Source: Streptomyces sp. AJS327 (GTDB lineage Bacteria; Actinomycetota; Actinomycetes; Streptomycetales; Streptomycetaceae). Taken from it: a stretch of 64,000 nt of DNA. Below are positions 10,590-18,551 of this stretch, in pieces. The notes below the pieces were generated by a model. It did no database searches. It saw nothing but the letters and a program-made list of their open reading frames with translations, and was not told the origin of the DNA. Position 1 is the stretch's first letter. The number at the start of each line of letters is the position of its first letter. The stretch covers positions 372,001 to 436,000 of the forward strand of contig NZ_SKBR01000003.1 in the NCBI RefSeq assembly GCF_013450295.1, given 5' to 3'. Made by a program: the position numbers and the translations under genes.

Positions 10590-11525
10590 ATGTCGGACCC
10601 TGAGTTCATCCGCATCGTCACCCGGGACTCCCCCATGGCGCTGGCGCAGGTGCGGCGGGTCCGCACCGCGCTGGCCGAACTCCTCCCCGGCACCCGTACC
10701 GAGGTCGTGCCGGTGAAGACCACCGGCGACCGGTGGATGGGCAGCCTCTCCGAGGTGGACGGCAAGGGGGCCTTCACCAAGGAGGTCGACGCGGCCCTGC
10801 TCGCCGGTGCGGCAGACCTCGCGGTGCACTGCGTCAAGGACGTACCGGCCGACCGGCCGCTGCCCGCCGGAACGACCTTCGCCGCCTACCTGGAGCGCGA
10901 CGACATCCGGGACGCGCTGATCGACCCGGCCGGGCGCACCCTGGCGCAGCTGCCCCCGGGGACGCGGATCGGCACCTCCTCGGTGCGCCGCGTGGCCCAA
11001 CTCGCCGCCTCCTACCCGCATCTGGAGTGCGTCCCGATGCGCGGGAACGCCAACCGGCGGATGGAGAAGATGGCGGCGGGCGAGGCGGACGCGCTGCTGC
11101 TGGCCGTCGCGGGCCTGGAGCGCATCGACCGTACCGACGTCATCTCCGAGGTGCTGCCGGTCGAGACGGTGATGCCGCCGATCGGTGCGGGCATCCTCGT
11201 CCTCCAGTGCCGGGAGGGCGACACCGAACTGATCGACGCCGTCAGCGGGTTGGGCCATCCGGCGACCTACCGGGAGGCCACCGCCGAGCGGATGCTGCTG
11301 CACGTGCTCCAGGGCCACTGCAACTCGCCCATCGCCGGGTACGCGCGCACCGAGGGCAACGGCGAACTCTCCCTGCGCGCCTCCGTGTTCACCCCCGACG
11401 GAAAGACGGTGCTGAACGCGCACGAGTGGGCCGGACGGCTCGACCCGGCGACCCTGGGCACCTCCGTGGCCGTGGCCCTGCTCCGGCAGGGCGCCCGCGA
11501 ACTGATCGACGAGATCCCCCACTGA
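10590..11525 (+). CDS. hemC: Hydroxymethylbilane synthase (porphobilinogen deaminase)
   Basis: 311 residues, the normal family length. It joins four porphobilinogen units into hydroxymethylbilane in tetrapyrrole synthesis, in the cytosol. Typical stretches are TRDSPMALAQ (residues 10-19), KTTGD and KGAFTKEVD, DLAVHCVKDVP, and RGNANRR. The cysteine that carries the dipyrromethane cofactor is Cys244 in GHCNSPIAG; the usual context is GGCQ.P, so it is conserved but with changed neighbours. A TATCGT box (10577-10582) ends 7 bp before ATG 10590, suggesting leaderless expression. It is not next to hemA, hemB or hemD, so it is probably a second copy beside a core hem cluster. Confidence 0.92.
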   Translation: MSDPEFIRIVTRDSPMALAQVRRVRTALAELLPGTRTEVVPVKTTGDRWMGSLSEVDGKGAFTKEVDAALLAGAADLAVHCVKDVPADRPLPAGTTFAAYLERDDIRDALIDPAGRTLAQLPPGTRIGTSSVRRVAQLAASYPHLECVPMRGNANRRMEKMAAGEADALLLAVAGLERIDRTDVISEVLPVETVMPPIGAGILVLQCREGDTELIDAVSGLGHPATYREATAERMLLHVLQGHCNSPIAGYARTEGNGELSLRASVFTPDGKTVLNAHEWAGRLDPATLGTSVAVALLRQGARELIDEIPH

Positions 11526-11645
11526 ACCACCGGGGAGGCCGGGACGCCGACGGGTCGACGTCGCCCCAGGCGGCGCGCTGCCCGCGTGACCCTCCGGTGG
11601 CGCGGGCACCGCGTTCTCGGTTCGGCCGACGGACTGAGGGACCCG

Positions 11646-12560
11646 TCAGCCGAGTTGGAGGAGGCCCCAGCCGTACTGGATGGCGGAGCCGTCCACGCGG
11701 ACGGGGTGGCCCGGCGGCAGTGGGGTGGTGGGGAGCGGAGGGATGTCTATCCGGCTCCAGTCGAAGGAGTCGTCCGCGTTCCGGGCCAGCGCCTCCAGGT
11801 TGATGGTGCTCACCCGCTCCCCGGCCGTGTGTACCGACAGTTCGTAGATGCGGAACGCGGAGAGTTCCGCGAACCAGTACTCGCAGGCCCAGCGCAGCTC
11901 CTCGGCGTCCGCGACGACCAGTCGCTCCCGGCCGCCGGACGATCCGCTCCAGAAGTCGCCCTGGACCAGGTAGTGGCTGTACCCGCCGGAGGTGAAGGCC
12001 GCCGCCGGGACGTCCCGCAGGGCCGCGAGTCCGGCACGTGCCGCCGGATGGGCGGGATGCGCGGCCAGGACGCGTTCGTACAGCTCGGTGGCCTCACGGC
12101 GCTTGCGCGCCAACTCCAGCCGCACCTCGGCTAGTTCGATCGACTTCGGGTCGCGGGCCTGGACGGCGGCCTGGTCCGCGCCGGAGCCGTCGCCGGAGCC
12201 ACACGGGTCCGAGCGGTCCAACGGGCGGTGGGTGCCGGAGACATGGCCGATGTCCGGGCCGCGCGGGTCCGTGGGCGGCTGGAGGCCGTCCAGTTCCCCC
12301 AACTCGTCGGGCTCCAACTCACGGGCGAACGCCGAGTAGATCAGGTCCATCTGCTGCACGAGGCGGGCGGCGAGGAGTACGGCGGACTCGGGGTCGTCCG
12401 GGCGGGCGGCCAGCGCTTCGCTCAGCTCGACCTCCCCGGGCCAGCGCTGCTTGTCCACCGGCAACAGGCAGAGCAGGCGCCCCAACTCCCGCTTGGCGTC
12501 CACGTCTCCAGCCTCGGCCGCTCGGCAGACCGCGTCCACCCGTTGTTCCACCGTCCCCAT
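11646..12560 (-). CDS. Uncharacterised TPR-like protein
   Basis: 304 residues with no named family recognised. Two helical stretches look like tetratricopeptide-type repeats (about residues 1-90: VDAVCRAAEAGDVDAKRELGRLL and GEVELSEALAARPDDPESAVLLA; and about 145-180: RKRREATELYERVLAAHPAHPAARAGL). The second half (about 185-304) is a mixed domain with several Trp/Tyr residues and the end sequence SAIQYGWGLLQLG. No signal peptide or membrane segment is seen. ATG 12560 starts the conserved part. It converges on hemC with a 120-bp gap. Function unknown. Confidence 0.65.
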   Translation of the reverse strand: MGTVEQRVDAVCRAAEAGDVDAKRELGRLLCLLPVDKQRWPGEVELSEALAARPDDPESAVLLAARLVQQMDLIYSAFARELEPDELGELDGLQPPTDPRGPDIGHVSGTHRPLDRSDPCGSGDGSGADQAAVQARDPKSIELAEVRLELARKRREATELYERVLAAHPAHPAARAGLAALRDVPAAAFTSGGYSHYLVQGDFWSGSSGGRERLVVADAEELRWACEYWFAELSAFRIYELSVHTAGERVSTINLEALARNADDSFDWSRIDIPPLPTTPLPPGHPVRVDGSAIQYGWGLLQLG

Positions 12561-12840
12561 GACGGGGAATCGTACGGGGCGTCCGGCGGGGCGGTCGCGG
12601 CAGTACGCCAGCCGAGACGCCGCACGTCACACGCGTGCTCGTCAACTGGACCAGCCCACAGCTGAGTTGCCGGGTGCAAAGCGGAGGGGGCCGGGCCTCG
12701 CGCCGGGGCTCCGGCGGGCCCCCGGCGCCCCTCCCCCGGACCCCGGAACGAGCCCTCCGCCACGACCTCACGGAGCCCGCCCGCCCCCGGCCCCGCCCGC
12801 CCCCGCCCCCGGCCCCGCCCGTCGCGGGTCCGCTGGCGCG

Positions 12841-12889
12841 GGCGTGCGTCCCGAGGTGTGCGGTTCGGGCGTGCGTTCCGAGGTGTGCG
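12841..12889. repeat. 22-bp direct repeat, period 27
   Basis: Two copies of a 22-bp sequence (12841-12862 and 12868-12889) differ at a single base. Each contains GGCGTGCGT and CCGAGGTGTGCG. They lie in the 415-bp gap between two leftward genes, just beyond the hairpin at 12901-12947. A regulator site or a slippage product are both possible. Confidence 0.75.
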
Positions 12890-12900
12890 CGGCGTGACCG

Positions 12901-12947
12901 CCCCCGCCGGAACGGTGGGAGAACCGGTGTCAGGTCACCGGCGGGGG
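12901..12947 (-). terminator. GC-rich stem-loop after the small gene at 12976
   Basis: Perfect 10-bp arms (CCCCCGCCGG at 12901-12910 and CCGGCGGGGG at 12938-12947) enclose a second small hairpin (CCGGTG / CACCGG). It starts 29 bp past the stop codon of the leftward 108-residue gene. There is no T-run, as is common for Streptomyces terminators. Confidence 0.5.
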
Positions 12948-12975
12948 CGGGGTCTCGGCTCGGCGGAGCCTCAGC

Positions 12976-13302
12976 TCACTCGTACCGCTCCCAGGTGTGG
13001 CCGCCCCGGTGGTCCGAGGGCAGCCAGCAGGCATCGTCCCGCCCGGGGCTGCTCGACGGGCAGTAGCCGAAGCGCTGGACGTCGATGTCCCGGCCCCAGC
13101 CCGCCCAGGTGAGCCACACCGCGCCGCCGTCCCTCGCCACGTCCAAGTCCCGTAGCAGGGCGATGTGTTGGCCGTACGGGTGGCGGTCCAGTTCGCAGTA
13201 GACCATGTCCGGAATCTCGTCTTCCTCGGCCGGTCCGTTCGGGAAGTCGAGAGCGGCGGCTCGCATCTTCAGGGGCACGTCCAGCCAATGGCTGCATGTC
13301 AT
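12976..13302 (-). CDS. Small uncharacterised Trp/Asp-rich protein
   Basis: 108 residues, no family recognised. It is acidic and rich in Trp, Asp and Gly (YCELDRHPYGQHIALLRDL; AVWLTWAGWGRDID; end GGHTWERYE), with Cys at the start (MTCSHWL) and middle. ATG 13302 was chosen because GAGGAG lies about 11 bases upstream across a run of eight Cs; an in-frame upstream extension to 13476 is Arg/Pro-rich and unconvincing. It is divergent from the XRE/DUF397 regulator genes, and genes of this kind often neighbour such pairs in Streptomyces. No signal peptide. Confidence 0.6.
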   Translation of the reverse strand: MTCSHWLDVPLKMRAAALDFPNGPAEEDEIPDMVYCELDRHPYGQHIALLRDLDVARDGGAVWLTWAGWGRDIDVQRFGYCPSSSPGRDDACWLPSDHRGGHTWERYE

Positions 13303-13672
13303 GGGGGGGGGTTTCTCCTCTCGCTGGTCCGGTGGCTGGCCGCGGTCGCGGCGGTGGGGAGTAGCCCGGTCTCGGGCGGGCGGTCGGCGCGTGGACATCG
13401 GGGCGCTGAGGCGTGCTCCGGGGGTGCACCGGGCGTACGTGCTCTGCCGTGCACGCCCCTCCGCAGGCACGTCCATCCCCGTGCGCCGTCCGGTTCGCGC
13501 CGTGCTCCCTGGGCGTTCGCCGCTTCGTGGTCATTACTACCGTTTCGTACGTCGTGGACGTTCGTCTCACGTGCTCTGCGTGACTACTCACTCACACCAT
13601 GGCTTCGAAACACGTACGCTCAACAGGTCTGGCGCCATTCCAAAGGACTGAGCAAGCCGGGGAGTTGAAGTA
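13303..13672. promoter_or_regulatory. 370-bp divergent region upstream of the XRE regulator
   Basis: It separates a leftward small gene from the rightward XRE gene. The part 13530-13672 is distinctly richer in A/T than the surroundings, as expected for a control region, and ends with GGGGAGTTGAAG before ATG 13673. Sequences resembling -10 boxes occur (TACGCT near 13615) but no matching -35 is visible, so no promoter is placed exactly. Confidence 0.4.
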
Positions 13673-14521
13673 ATGGCCGAGGAAACCGAGCAGGAACGGC
13701 AGCCCGCGAACGGCGCCGCGTACTTCGGGGCGGAGGTAAAGGCGCTCCGGGAAGCGCTGGGACTTTCGCAGGGAAAGTTCGCGGACCAGTTGCACTACCA
13801 GCAGGCACAGGTAAGCAAGGTGGAGAACGGCACCGTACTGGCCTCGGAGGCTTTCGCGGAGGCCATAGACCGGGTGGCCGGTACGCCGGGGGTGTATACC
13901 CGCCTCCGCGCCAAGCTCAGCAAACAGGGGCACCCCGAATGGTTCATCCCCTATCTGGAGCTGGAAAAGACCGCGTCGACGGTCGAGGACTATTCAAACG
14001 CCTTTGTTATGGGCGCGCTTCAGACGGCGGAGTATGCCCAGGCCCTTTTCCGGGCGGGGCACCTCCGGGACTCGGATGAGCAGATCAAGAGGCGGGTCGA
14101 GGTGCGGATGCGGCGCCAGGAGATCCTGGACCGGGAGGCTCCGCCGCTGCTCTGGGTGATCCTCCACGAGGCGGTGCTGCGGACGGTGGTCGGCAGCCGG
14201 GCCGTGATGGTGGCGCAGTTGGAGCACCTGCTCAGGAAGGCGGCCAGCCCGCACGTCCTGCTTCAGGTCCTGCCGTTCGCGGCCGGTGCTCCGGCGTCGG
14301 GACTACCGTTTACCCTGCTGACGCAGGCTGACGGGGCGGCCATCCTGTACTCGGAGACCACGGGCCACGGGCACGTGAACGACTCCGCGACGGCCGTGCG
14401 GAACTGGGCGGATACGTATGATCGGCTACGCGCTTCGGCCGAGTCCGAGACCCGGTCCCTGCGCCATATCCACTCGATCATGGAGGAGCACGCTCATGAG
14501 CAGCATGCCGGAAGCACGTGA
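13673..14521 (+). CDS. XRE-family regulator with DUF5753 domain
   Basis: 282 residues. An N-terminal helix-turn-helix (about 18-75; VKALREALGLSQGKFADQL then QAQVSKVENG) is followed by the DUF5753 ligand- or partner-binding domain (about 95-270), which includes MGALQTAEYAQALFRAG and ILHEAVLR. This is the standard Streptomyces XRE/DUF5753 architecture, normally paired with a small DUF397 protein just downstream, as here. Such pairs act as regulator and antagonist and have been likened to toxin-antitoxin-type switches; BldB-like and abaA-like regulation are known examples. It overlaps the first DUF397 gene by 26 bp, so the two are translated together. Confidence 0.9.
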   Translation: MAEETEQERQPANGAAYFGAEVKALREALGLSQGKFADQLHYQQAQVSKVENGTVLASEAFAEAIDRVAGTPGVYTRLRAKLSKQGHPEWFIPYLELEKTASTVEDYSNAFVMGALQTAEYAQALFRAGHLRDSDEQIKRRVEVRMRRQEILDREAPPLLWVILHEAVLRTVVGSRAVMVAQLEHLLRKAASPHVLLQVLPFAAGAPASGLPFTLLTQADGAAILYSETTGHGHVNDSATAVRNWADTYDRLRASAESETRSLRHIHSIMEEHAHEQHAGST

Positions 14522-15033
14522 GATGCGCTGGGTCAGCAGTTCGTACAGTGACGCTCAGGGAGGCCAGTGCGTCGAGTGGGCGCCGGAACACGCGGTGGCT
14601 ACGGGGGAGTTCAGGGTGCGGGACAGCAAGGTGGTGGATGGCCCGGAGCTTTCGCTGTCGCGTGCGGGTTTCGCGGGTCTGGTGGAGTTCGCCCGGCGCG
14701 AGGGCTGATTGGCTCGTCTTCCGCTTTCGGCTAACTGATGCTGTGTGAAGGCTTGTTGGTGGTGGCCGGGCAGTGGTGTCCGGTCACCACGTCTCGTCCG
14801 ATCTGTGGTGGAGGAGCACGCTCATGAGCAGCATGCCGGAGGCACGTGAGATGCGCTGGGTCAGCAGTTCGTACAGCGATGGCCAGGGGGGCAATTGCGT
14901 CGAGTGGGCGCCGGAACACGCGGTGGCTACGGGGGAGTTCAGGGTGCGGGACAGCAAGGTGGTGGATGGCCCGGAGCTTTCGCTGTCGCGTGCGGGTTTC
15001 GCGGGTCTGGTGGAGTTCGCCCGGCGCGAGGGC
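14481..15033 (+). repeat. Tandem duplication of a ~225-bp segment (14481-14705 / 14809-15033)
   Basis: The segment carrying the ribosome site and whole DUF397 gene occurs twice at an offset of 328 bp. From GGAGGAGCACGCTCATGAGC to the CGGCGCGAGGGC end of the gene the copies are identical except for about ten substitutions clustered near codons 6 and 19-25. The 103 bp between copies is unrelated sequence. The right copy ends exactly where a truncated methyltransferase frame begins. Confidence 0.93.
14496..14708 (+). CDS. DUF397 protein, copy 1
   Basis: 70 residues. DUF397 proteins are small partners of XRE/DUF5753 regulators in actinobacteria. The family signature is present: W/SSYS (WVSSSYSD), CVEWAP in place of CVEVA, VRDSK, and a final SRAGFAGLVEFAR. 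ATG 14496 lies inside the end of the XRE gene and has GGAGGAGC upstream (14482-14489). It ends in ARREG; the second copy is four residues longer. Confidence 0.9.
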   Translation: MSSMPEAREMRWVSSSYSDAQGGQCVEWAPEHAVATGEFRVRDSKVVDGPELSLSRAGFAGLVEFARREG

Positions 15034-15048
15034 GCGGAGAGCCGCTGA
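14824..15048 (+). CDS. DUF397 protein, copy 2
   Basis: 74 residues, almost identical to the copy at 14496 (differences mainly DAQGGQ to DGQGGN), with the same GGAGGAGC ribosome site. It is C-terminally extended by AESR before the stop because the duplicated segment joins new sequence there. Whether both copies are expressed, or only the one coupled to the XRE gene, cannot be told. Confidence 0.88.
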   Translation: MSSMPEAREMRWVSSSYSDGQGGNCVEWAPEHAVATGEFRVRDSKVVDGPELSLSRAGFAGLVEFARREGAESR

Positions 15049-15052
15049 CGCG

Positions 15053-15580
15053 GTACGTGGCGGGGAGCCCAGGAGCACGCTGGAGATCGGTTGCGGCACC
15101 GGCCGCGCCACGGCCTACCTCGCCGGGCAGGGCTGCCGCGCGACAGGGCTGGATCTGTCCCCGGTCATGGTCGGGAAGCTCCGCGAGCGCTGGGGAGCGA
15201 CGGGGGCGGAGTTCGTACGGGGGGAGGTCCTCGACCATCTCGCCAGCCACGAGGCCACGTACGACGCGATCTACTCCGTGTTCGGGTGTGCGTGGTTCGC
15301 TGACCCGCTGCGGCTCTTCCCGCTCGTCCGTGAACGGCTCACCGGGAACGGCCGGTTCGTGTTCTCCCAGCCCCCGGCCATTCCCGGCGCCTACGGCCCG
15401 CAGGGCATGTACAAGGGCGGGTTCACCGGGCCCGCGATGTTCACTTACCGCTACAGCTTCCGGCCCCCGGTGTGGGAGCGGCTGCTGACCCGGGCCGGGT
15501 TCCGGACCGCCGAGGCGACCGTGATCGACGCGCCCGAGCCCGGGCACATCCCGACGCTGCTGGTCACCGCCGCCGTGTGA
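15053..15580 (+). pseudogene. SAM-dependent methyltransferase, 5'-truncated
   Basis: 175 codons of a class I methyltransferase. Motif I (TLEIGCGTGRAT) comes only a few residues after the point where the DUF397 duplication ends, so the usual 40-60 N-terminal residues are gone. No ATG, GTG or TTG with a ribosome site precedes motif I in this frame; the first in-frame ATG is after motif I. The rest (GLDLSPVMVGKLRERWG, DAIYSVFGCAWFADPLR, final EPGHIPTLLVTAAV) is intact and without frameshifts, so the loss looks recent. Methyltransferases of this type often follow XRE/DUF397 pairs. It may be a remnant, or be translated from an unseen start. Confidence 0.7.
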
Positions 15581-15614
15581 ACTCCGCACCCGGCAACGGC
15601 CGCCCGTCCTGTGG

Positions 15615-16679
15615 CTAGGGGAAGGGCTGGGCGTGGGCGTAGGCGGTCTCCACGAGGGTCTGGAGGCGGAGGGCGTCCCGCGCGGGGACGACGCCGGGCG
15701 GGGCCTGCGGATCGGGCCGGGGCCCCGGGGCGTGGGGCTGGCCAGTGGTGTGGGCGCCGAAGTAGTGGGTGATGGCGGCGAGTTCGGGGTGGGGTTCGGT
15801 GGCCTCCAGCACGGTGTCGTCGGGCAGGTGGAGTTGGCCCCGGCGGAAGTCGAGGGTGTGGTCGCCGTCGCGGGTGCGTACGGTCAGCGTCATGCCGAGG
15901 CGCCGGCTGGCGCGGTCGACGCGGAGCAACGCGGGTACCCCGTCGAAGTCCAGCTCCAGTTCCGCGCGTTCCTCCACCTCGGGGGAGTCGACGCGGCAGG
16001 AACGGAGCCGGGGCTCACCGAAGAGGGTGAGCAGCGGGTCGAGGGCGTGCGGGCCGAGGTCGAGCAGCGCGCCGCCGCCCGCCCGCCGCGCGTCCCCGTA
16101 CCAGGGGGTGCAGGCGCGCCAGAGGCGGTCGCCCGCGGTGTGGAAGGTGAAGGTGACCTCCCGCGCCCCGGAGGCCGTCAACTCCCGGAGTGGGACCAGG
16201 AGTTCGTGGAAGCGGTAGGGCAGGTTGACCCCGAGCAGCCGGTCGGCGGCGGGGTGTTCGGCCAGGCGCCGGGCCGCCCCGGCGGTGTCCGCGAGGGGTT
16301 TCTCGCAGAGCACCGCGACTCCGGCGTCCAGCGCGGCGAGGACCGGTTCGGTGTGCGCGTCGTTCGGGGTGCACACGCTGACCAGGTCGGGTCGCGCCTC
16401 CTCCAGCAGCCGTTTGACGGAGGTCCCGGTCCAGGCGCCGGGGTGGTCCGCGAGGGCCCCGGCGGCCCGTTGGGGGTCGGTGTCCACGCCGCCGACGGGC
16501 TGAACGGCCGGAAGGGCCGCCGCCACCGGGAGGTGGTAGCGCTGGAAGACCCGGCCGCAGCCGATCCCGGCGAACCGTACGGTCCGCGTGGGGGCCGGGG
16601 ACCCGGCCGACGACGGCGGCCGGGACGGTGCGGGCGGGGGCGCCGACCGCCCGGGGGCCGGGGGCTGTTCGGGGGTCAC
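15615..16679 (-). CDS. ptmN: Gfo/Idh/MocA oxidoreductase, PtmN-like
   Basis: 354 residues. An N-terminal NAD(P)-binding Rossmann domain (GIGCGRVFQRYHLPVAA, about residues 37-53; CTPNDAH; CEKPLADT with the conserved Lys) is followed by the GFO/IDH alpha/beta domain with GGGALLDLGPHALDPLL. In pactamycin biosynthesis an oxidoreductase of this type is thought to oxidise the sugar (GlcNAc-derived) part of the ACP-bound intermediate before ring contraction to the cyclopentitol. It is the last gene of the leftward ptmH-N run. GTG 16679 was chosen because AGGAG lies 8 bases upstream and it begins 4 bp past the stop of the preceding gene; ATG 16718 would overlap it. The symbol rests on family and position. 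Confidence 0.8.
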   Translation of the reverse strand: MTPEQPPAPGRSAPPPAPSRPPSSAGSPAPTRTVRFAGIGCGRVFQRYHLPVAAALPAVQPVGGVDTDPQRAAGALADHPGAWTGTSVKRLLEEARPDLVSVCTPNDAHTEPVLAALDAGVAVLCEKPLADTAGAARRLAEHPAADRLLGVNLPYRFHELLVPLRELTASGAREVTFTFHTAGDRLWRACTPWYGDARRAGGGALLDLGPHALDPLLTLFGEPRLRSCRVDSPEVEERAELELDFDGVPALLRVDRASRRLGMTLTVRTRDGDHTLDFRRGQLHLPDDTVLEATEPHPELAAITHYFGAHTTGQPHAPGPRPDPQAPPGVVPARDALRLQTLVETAYAHAQPFP

Positions 16680-16683
16680 CTGC

Positions 16684-18474
16684 TCAACTCCTGACCTGGA
16701 CGCGGGCGTTGTCACCACAGGCCCGGGCCGCCGCGAGGGCGAAGTCCGGGAAGGTGCAGCCGAGATGCCGACGGTCGTACTCGTCGACCAGGGCCCGGAG
16801 TTCGGTCTCCAGCCGGGCCGCGAGGTCGGGTGGGTCCTCGTCGGCGAGGAGCAGCCCGAGGTTGAGGAAGGCGATCAGCAGCTCCGTGAGGTCCTGGTCC
16901 CAGCGGCGCAGCTGGCGCAGCATCGGGCGCGGGTCCTCGGCTGGTTGGGCGCTCCCGGCGGCCGCCGTCCCCTCGGGGGAGGCGCCGCCGGCGGCGTGCC
17001 CGGAGCGCCGGTGGCGTACGGCGTCCGCGATGCCCTGGGCGAGGAAGGGGACCTCGTTCTCCTTGCGGTCGTTGATGTCGGCGGACACCGCGCTCCAGGC
17101 GGTCCACAGGTCCTCGATCCGGCGGTCCGAGAGCCGGTACTCGCGGCGGGCGGTGCGCAGGATCTCCCAGGTGGGCCCCTCCAGGCCCGGGTTGGGGGGC
17201 TCGTCGTACGCCTTGGCCTTGTCGTAGATCTCGGTGCCGCGCAGCGCGATGGCCCGGTTGATGAGGAAGAACGGGTTCTCGCTCTCGTGGACCTGGGCGG
17301 CCACGATGAACTTCAGGTTCTCCCACAGCTCGTCCAGGGTGGTGCCCGGTTCGATCATGATCCAGCCGGGTTCCAGCTCGATGCGCTCCTGCCGGAACAG
17401 GCGGGCGGCGTCGAAGTTGTAGTCGACGGTGGTGCCCTTGCGGAAGCGCTTCATCACCCCGGGCGCGCCGCTCTCCATGCCGAGCAGCGCCAGGTCCATC
17501 CCGGCGCGGCGCAGGGTGCGCAGCGCCTCGCGGTCGATGAGTCCCGTGTCGACGCGGAACTCGCAGTGGAAGTTGATTTTGAGGTCGCGGCGCAGCACCT
17601 CCTCGGCGAAGCCGACGGCGTGGTGGTAGCCGTCCTGGAAGGCGCCGCCGAAGTTGTCGTCGTTGAACCAGAGGAAGCGGGTGCCGAAGTCCCGTTGCAG
17701 GAACTCGATCTCGTCCACGGCGTCCTCGATGGGCCGCACCCGCCAGGGGCCGTCCACCACCCCGGGCTGCCGGGGCGCGTAGCAGAAGGTGCACTTGGCG
17801 TGGCAGCCCCGGCTGGTGTACGTCGAGGCGCGCGGGGTGGGGATGCCAACGGCCCGGTGGTGGGCCAGCAGGTCCCGGCCGGGCCAGGGAACGGTGGCGA
17901 GGTCGGGGAGTTCGGGCGGGCCGCTGGTGCGGACCTTGCCGTCGCTCCAGTAGTAGAGGCCGCGCACGGTGCGCCAGTCGCGTCCGGCGGCGAGGGCCTC
18001 CATCAGCCGCTGCACGGTGAGTTCGCCCTCGCCGAAGGCCACGCAGTCGGCCTCCGGGATGCGTTCGGCGATCAGCTTGGCGTTGTACGTGCAGAAGGCG
18101 CCGCCGATCGCCACGAACACGGCGGGGTCGGCGGCCCGGACGCAGCGCAACAGCCGTACGGCGTCCACGATGTGCAGGTCGTACATGATGCTGATGCCGA
18201 CGAAGCTGGGCCGTTCCCGGCGGATGAGGTCCGTGATCATCTCGTCGCTCGGGTTCCTGCCGTGCAGGTTGAGCGCCGTCACCTGGTAGCCGTTGCCGCG
18301 TAACTGGCCCGCGATACAGGCCACTCCGAGGTTCTCCCGGACGCGCTTGTAGAACAGGCGCATCGCGGGGTCGAGTCGCAGGTACTCCTCGTCGTTGATG
18401 AGGACGTTCTGGTTGTTGAGGCTCGCGGCACCGGTGGGTATCTCGCGCGGCGTCAACAGGACCACGTCGGACAT
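16684..18474 (-). CDS. ptmM: B12-binding radical SAM enzyme, PtmM-like
   Basis: 596 residues. An N-terminal cobalamin-binding-like Rossmann domain (about 20-190; FVAIGGAFCTYNA, FGEGELTVQRLMEAL) is followed by a radical SAM core whose cluster-binding cysteines are 224, 228 and 231 in CHAKCTFC, preceded by TYTSRG. The N-domain has no clear DxHxxG. A helical C-terminal region (about 460-596) contains an Ala/Gly-rich insert. Class B radical SAM enzymes methylate unreactive carbons with methylcobalamin. In the pactamycin cluster three such genes occur (ptmH, ptmL, ptmM). It is a close paralogue of the gene upstream. The start is backed by GGAGAGGAAGGGA upstream. Its exact methylation site is not settled to my knowledge. 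Confidence 0.85.
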   Translation of the reverse strand: MSDVVLLTPREIPTGAASLNNQNVLINDEEYLRLDPAMRLFYKRVRENLGVACIAGQLRGNGYQVTALNLHGRNPSDEMITDLIRRERPSFVGISIMYDLHIVDAVRLLRCVRAADPAVFVAIGGAFCTYNAKLIAERIPEADCVAFGEGELTVQRLMEALAAGRDWRTVRGLYYWSDGKVRTSGPPELPDLATVPWPGRDLLAHHRAVGIPTPRASTYTSRGCHAKCTFCYAPRQPGVVDGPWRVRPIEDAVDEIEFLQRDFGTRFLWFNDDNFGGAFQDGYHHAVGFAEEVLRRDLKINFHCEFRVDTGLIDREALRTLRRAGMDLALLGMESGAPGVMKRFRKGTTVDYNFDAARLFRQERIELEPGWIMIEPGTTLDELWENLKFIVAAQVHESENPFFLINRAIALRGTEIYDKAKAYDEPPNPGLEGPTWEILRTARREYRLSDRRIEDLWTAWSAVSADINDRKENEVPFLAQGIADAVRHRRSGHAAGGASPEGTAAAGSAQPAEDPRPMLRQLRRWDQDLTELLIAFLNLGLLLADEDPPDLAARLETELRALVDEYDRRHLGCTFPDFALAAARACGDNARVQVRS

Positions 18475-18551
18475 GGCGTTCCCTTCCTCTCCCGGCAACC
18501 CGGCCCGGGCGCGCGGCCCGCTCCGCCGCCGCACGTCCGGGGCCGCCGGAT

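Noticed and set aside
13303..16700. Integrated plasmid or phage at the cluster edge
   Set aside because: No integrase, transposase, tRNA or att repeat is visible; the duplication alone does not prove an element.
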